DNA of 64,000 nucleotides from the NCBI GenBank assembly GCA_964593585.1, contig CAZQIZ010000014.1:8553-72552 (forward strand), written 5' to 3'. Positions 61,019 to 64,000 of this stretch are shown in pieces. Every line of letters begins with the position of its first letter. Position 1 is the stretch's first letter. The DNA is from JACQFV01 sp964593585. GTDB taxonomy: Bacteria > Zixibacteria > MSB-5A5 > WJJR01. Below the pieces are notes generated by a model that had not been told where the DNA came from, did not search any database, and saw only the letters and a program-made list of their open reading frames with translations. Both the position numbers and the translations under genes were made by a program.

Positions 61019-62212
61019 TCAGTGAAGCGGAGCTGGAGACGGGGGGCGCTTCGGGGACAGAGTCCTAAGGCGTTCAACGACTTCGACGATGCGGTCGATC
61101 ACATAATCGACTTCCTCGGATGAGGTGGTACGTCCCAATCCGAAGCGGATCGAGCCCTGCGCCAACTCATCGGGCAGGCCAATCGCCTTGAGCACATGCG
61201 ATGGCTCCACCTCGGCCGAACTGCACGCCGAGCCGGATGAGAGCGCCACATCCTTGATCGCGGTCAGCACCGCCTCGGCATCGACTCGCTCGAAGGCAAG
61301 ATTGAGATTGTTGGGCAAACGCGATTCCAGCGATCCGTTGACGCGCACGCCGTCCAGACGCTCCAGCAGCGCGCGCATCAGCCGGTCGCGCAGTCCGGCC
61401 TGACGAGCCATCTCGGTCTCACGGTCGGCGGTGACCAATTCGATGGCGCGCGCAAAACCGACAATCAGCGGCACCGGCAGTGTCCCGGAGCGCAGCCCCT
61501 GCTCGTGCCCGCCGCCATCGAAGAGCGGCGCCAGTTTGACACGCGGCTTGTAACGGCGGACATACAACACGCCGATTCCCTTGGGGCCATAAATCTTGTG
61601 CGCCGACAACGACAGCAGGTCGATGGCATCCGCCTGCACATCCAGCGGGATCCTGCCAAGGGCCTGCGAGGCGTCGGTGTGAAAATAGACTCCGCGCTCG
61701 CGGCAGATCTGTCCGATGTCCCGGATCGGTTGAATCGTTCCGATCTCGTTGTTGGCGGTCATAACCGAGACCAGCAGTGTCCGATCGGTGATGGCATCGC
61801 GGATGCTCTGCGGATCAACAATCCCCGCGGCGTCGACCGGAATCACCGTGAGTTGGATGCCCTGTTCTTCGAGATGACGCGCCGGGTCGAGGACGGCGTT
61901 GTGCTCGATGGCCGAGACAATCAGGTGATCGCGTTTGCCGCTCTGGGCGGCGAAGGCGCCCTTGAGGGCGAGGTTGTCCGATTCCGTGGCGCCGGAGGTG
62001 AAAATGATCTCCTTCGGTTCGGCGCCGAGGGTGGCCGCGATCGTGGCGCGCGCCTTCTCGACCGCCTCCTGCGCCTCCCAGCCAAAGGCGTGGGTGACCG
62101 AGGCGGCGTTGCCGAAACGCTCAGAGAAATACGGTAGCATCGCCTCCAGCACCCGCGGGTCGACCGGGGTGGTGGCATGGTGATCCATGTAGATGGGCAG
62201 GGTCACGCTCAT
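61019..62212 (-). CDS. iscS: Cysteine desulfurase (NifS/IscS family)
   Basis: A 397-residue PLP enzyme: YMDHHATTPVDPRV, FTSGATESDNLAL, HNAVLDPARHL, DASQALGRIP, PLP lysine in SLSAHKIYGPKG, and the mobile active-site Cys in LSSGSACSSAEVEPSHVL. The short Cys loop and overall length fit the IscS/NifS group I. It delivers sulfur for Fe-S clusters. No iscU or iscR is adjacent. Confidence 0.94.
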   Translation of the reverse strand: MSVTLPIYMDHHATTPVDPRVLEAMLPYFSERFGNAASVTHAFGWEAQEAVEKARATIAATLGAEPKEIIFTSGATESDNLALKGAFAAQSGKRDHLIVSAIEHNAVLDPARHLEEQGIQLTVIPVDAAGIVDPQSIRDAITDRTLLVSVMTANNEIGTIQPIRDIGQICRERGVYFHTDASQALGRIPLDVQADAIDLLSLSAHKIYGPKGIGVLYVRRYKPRVKLAPLFDGGGHEQGLRSGTLPVPLIVGFARAIELVTADRETEMARQAGLRDRLMRALLERLDGVRVNGSLESRLPNNLNLAFERVDAEAVLTAIKDVALSSGSACSSAEVEPSHVLKAIGLPDELAQGSIRFGLGRTTSSEEVDYVIDRIVEVVERLRTLSPKRPPSPAPLH

Positions 62213-62292
62213 GGGCTGCCTACCAAGTTAACCACACAAAAGAAGTTACGTTAGCGGTCTTCGTCAGTTTGCCGCCGGGGCGCCAAACGGGC

Positions 62293-62321
62293 TTGATCGG
62301 CGGGAAATTGCACGTTAATCT
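62293..62321 (+). promoter_or_regulatory. Sigma-70-like promoter of the CBS protein gene
   Basis: TTGATC (62293-62298), 17-base spacer, TAATCT (62316-62321). Leader of about 52 bases with AGAAGGAG before the ATG. Confidence 0.6.
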
Positions 62322-62379
62322 ATCGTCAATAGCTCTCCGGCCCGTCCGTCCGGTGTATGACACAAGAAGGAGAACGGCC

Positions 62380-62823
62380 ATGACCGCTGTCGGTTCGATC
62401 ATTGCACGGGGCATTCCGCTGAAGTGGATTCCGCTGAGCGCCAGCGTTCTGGATGCGGTCAAGATCATGGTCGGGCACGATGTCGGCGCGCTGCCGGTTC
62501 TCGATGACAACCGTCTGGTCGGCGTCTTCTCCGAGCGCGACCTGATGAAACGCGTCATCGTCAAGGGGCTGGACCCCTCGCGCACCCGTGTCGCCGATGT
62601 GATGAGCCGCGACATCTACGCGACCGACATCGCCGATGATCACTCCGTGGCGATGCGAATCATGGCGGAGCAACGGGTGCGGCATCTGCCGGTCCTGGAC
62701 CGGGGGCGTCTGGCCGGGTTTCTGTCGATGCGCGATCTGATGCGGGCCGAGCTGGAAGGCAAGGAATTCGAGATCAAGTCGCTGACCGACTACATCTACT
62801 ACGTTCCCCCCACGCCGGAGTAA
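62380..62823 (+). CDS. CBS-pair (Bateman) domain protein
   Basis: A 147-residue protein made of two CBS motifs: residues 18-65 (DAVKIMVGHDVGALPVLDD, GVFSERDLM) and 77-125 (SVAMRIMAEQRVRHLPVLD, GFLSMRDLM). Stand-alone CBS pairs bind adenine nucleotides and regulate partners. ATG 62380 has AAGGAG 6 bases upstream. Confidence 0.9.
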   Translation: MTAVGSIIARGIPLKWIPLSASVLDAVKIMVGHDVGALPVLDDNRLVGVFSERDLMKRVIVKGLDPSRTRVADVMSRDIYATDIADDHSVAMRIMAEQRVRHLPVLDRGRLAGFLSMRDLMRAELEGKEFEIKSLTDYIYYVPPTPE

Positions 62824-62849
62824 TCGCACTCCACCCAGTGCAAATAGCG

Positions 62850-62880
62850 AAGGGGCGCGGTCTGACCGCGCCCCTTGATG
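62850..62880. terminator. Bidirectional hairpin between the CBS gene and the convergent tail gene
   Basis: AAGGGGCGCGGT (62850-62861) and ACCGCGCCCCTT (62865-62876), perfect 12-bp stem with 3-base loop, then GATGTTTT on the plus side. Confidence 0.8.
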
Positions 62881-62892
62881 TTTTCGCCTCGC

Positions 62893-63798
62893 TTATCCCG
62901 CCGCGGGCGGTGCGGCTGTGGCGCCCTTGTCGCCTCCGCCGGGACGGCGCCGACGGAAGAAGCGGCGACGGTTGCGGCGGCGTTGCTGCTGCAAATCCTT
63001 GCCGGCATCATCGCCTGCGGCCTTCGCGTCGCCGGCTTGCGCCGCCGGCTGCGGCTGCTTCGGCGGCTTGGGTTGCTGGGTTTGCTGCTGCGGTTGCGAT
63101 TGTCCCGAACGGCCGCCGCGTCCACGTCGCCGTCGGCGATCGCTCCGAGCCACGCCGCCTTCCGGTTGCGGAGCCTGCGGCTGCGGCTGTTTCTGCGGTT
63201 GCCCCTGACGGCGCTCGCCGCTGCCGCGACTTTCGGGTTGCGCGGTTTGGCGTTGCTGCCCCGGACGCCCCCCCGCCTGTTTCTCCGGCTGCGGGACCTT
63301 CTCGCCGGCCTCCTTCAGGTAGGCGGTGAGGAATTCGGGAGAGAGGCCGGGGAGACGGAGCTTCATGTCTTCGAGGAGCGCCTCGAACCCGTCGGTTTCA
63401 AACGAGCGGATATACTGGCGGATCGAACCGTAGATCTGCCGCACCCGCCACATCGACTCCGCCCAGGCGATGATCGCCTCGGCCTTGTCGGACATGCGGG
63501 TGGAAAATTCGCCGCCGACGCCGGCGATGGCGTCGCGGACATCGCTGGGACGGTAGGTGGACAGACGCAGCAGGTTCATGCCGGCCAGCGCCTGCACCGC
63601 GCGCGGCCAGACCTCATCGAATTCCGGAATATCCCCGCCGGTGCGCAGCACCTTCAGCAGGAGCAGTTCGAAATACGCCTGATCGGCGCGCGGCTTCTCG
63701 CCGGGGATGTAGTGCCGAAACGGCGACTCGTCCGGCTCGGCCACCGCGACATCGCCGGTCTTGGCGGTCTTCTGACCTTGTTGTTGGACCTTTGCCAT
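62893..63798 (-). CDS. Helical domain protein with long basic Q/P/R/G-rich tail (unknown)
   Basis: A protein of about 301 residues. Residues 20-165 form a helical domain (RADQAYFELLLLKVL, SDKAEAIIAWAESMW, GSIRQYIRSF, LPGLSPEFLTAYLKEAG) that reminds one of HhH-type DNA glycosylases such as Tag, but the key Tag metal ligands are not seen. Residues 166-301 are low complexity, rich in Gln, Pro, Arg and Gly, with RRRRRGRGGR and a second RRRRRNRRRF-type block, as in nucleic-acid-binding tails. ATG 63798 is chosen; TTG 63834 is possible; neither has a clear ribosome binding site. Confidence 0.6.
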   Translation of the reverse strand: MAKVQQQGQKTAKTGDVAVAEPDESPFRHYIPGEKPRADQAYFELLLLKVLRTGGDIPEFDEVWPRAVQALAGMNLLRLSTYRPSDVRDAIAGVGGEFSTRMSDKAEAIIAWAESMWRVRQIYGSIRQYIRSFETDGFEALLEDMKLRLPGLSPEFLTAYLKEAGEKVPQPEKQAGGRPGQQRQTAQPESRGSGERRQGQPQKQPQPQAPQPEGGVARSDRRRRRGRGGRSGQSQPQQQTQQPKPPKQPQPAAQAGDAKAAGDDAGKDLQQQRRRNRRRFFRRRRPGGGDKGATAAPPAAG

Positions 63799-63925
63799 GG
63801 GGCGCAATATCACCCGTTTCGCTCCGACAATCAACAGGGGAGAGGGCTGCGCACCGAGTCAACGACCGACCGGGATGCGACTTCACCAAGCTATTTAACA
63901 GTCAGGGGACGCGAGATCATCCGTC

Positions 63926-63945
63926 ACCCCCGCGAACGCAGGGGT
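63926..63945. repeat. Dispersed palindrome at window end
   Basis: ACCCCCGC-GAAC-GCAGGGGT; 7 of 8 pairs. Its wording (CCCGCGAACGC-GGG) matches the palindrome after rho. Confidence 0.5.
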
Positions 63946-64000
63946 CCTAGCAGGTTGCTGAAAAACCCTTGCTGATGCTGATCGAATTGTTCTATGTGGC

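Noticed and set aside
1..64000. tRNA or rRNA genes, CRISPR arrays, insertion sequences, prophage
   Set aside because: No cloverleaf-like segments, regularly spaced repeats, transposase or phage genes were recognised when reading both strands; tRNAscan-SE and a CRISPR finder would be decisive.

Overview
The window is GC-rich, gene-dense bacterial chromosome: 57 protein-coding genes, one of them cut by the left edge, plus one probable small RNA. There are no phage genes, transposases or CRISPR arrays. Envelope genes point to a Gram-negative, didermic bacterium: a TonB-dependent receptor with a carboxypeptidase-like plug extension, a very large exported protein with a FlgD/type-IX-like C-terminus, a PorV-like barrel and a GT9 heptosyltransferase. 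The Bacteroidetes-style cbb3 cluster (ccoI-S-NO-Q-P-G-H with fused ccoN/ccoO), a DUF2480 gene and the eukaryotic-type citrate synthase suggest the FCB superphylum or a related candidate phylum such as Zixibacteria. That placement is inference. UGA is a normal stop here (for example at 4340 and 5754), apart from one recoded case described below.

Layout. 1-6941: cbb3 cytochrome oxidase and its assembly genes. 6947-10792: universal stress protein, saccharopine/lysine dehydrogenase-like enzyme, YdjM-like membrane protein, small exported protein. 10845-19212: housekeeping run with LytR_C protein, RsfS, Rho, HolB, RicT/YaaT, MetG, TatD and RsmA. 19583-26571: TonB receptor, exported protein, PorV-like barrel. 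26728-29795: periplasmic binding protein, histidine kinase and lone receiver. 29875-33857: malic enzyme and citrate synthase, transcribed divergently. 34067-36539: thioredoxin reductase, an ArsC/Spx-family protein that appears to be a selenoprotein, DMT transporter. 36718-41243 (minus): panB, degenerate deoxynucleoside kinase-like protein, folK, folB, aminotransferase-like protein without its PLP lysine, class II aldolase. 41346-48728: Cys-rich protein, probable 6S RNA, SDR, two roadblock-like proteins, LOR/SDH protein, GT9 enzyme, secreted metzincin, Cys-rich protein. 49277-54341: B12-dependent ribonucleotide reductase with NrdR-like boxes, then the H+-pyrophosphatase. 54595-59472: polyphosphate cluster (CHAD, SixA, Ppk1, Ppx/GppA). 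59585-63798: YceI, DUF2480, A-type Fe-S carrier, cysteine desulfurase, CBS-pair protein, and a protein with a long basic low-complexity tail.

Most notable observations. (1) An Spx/ArsC-family gene (35249-35599) has an in-frame UGA exactly at the first redox Cys, giving a U-T-S-C motif, followed at once by a SECIS-like hairpin. (2) A DapL-type aminotransferase homologue has Thr in place of the Schiff-base Lys, and a neighbouring deoxynucleoside kinase homologue has His in place of the P-loop Lys. (3) A 6S-like RNA with its own promoter and terminator lies at about 41702-41930. (4) rsfS appears to start at AUA behind a perfect Shine-Dalgarno. (5) Several families of intergenic palindromes are present.
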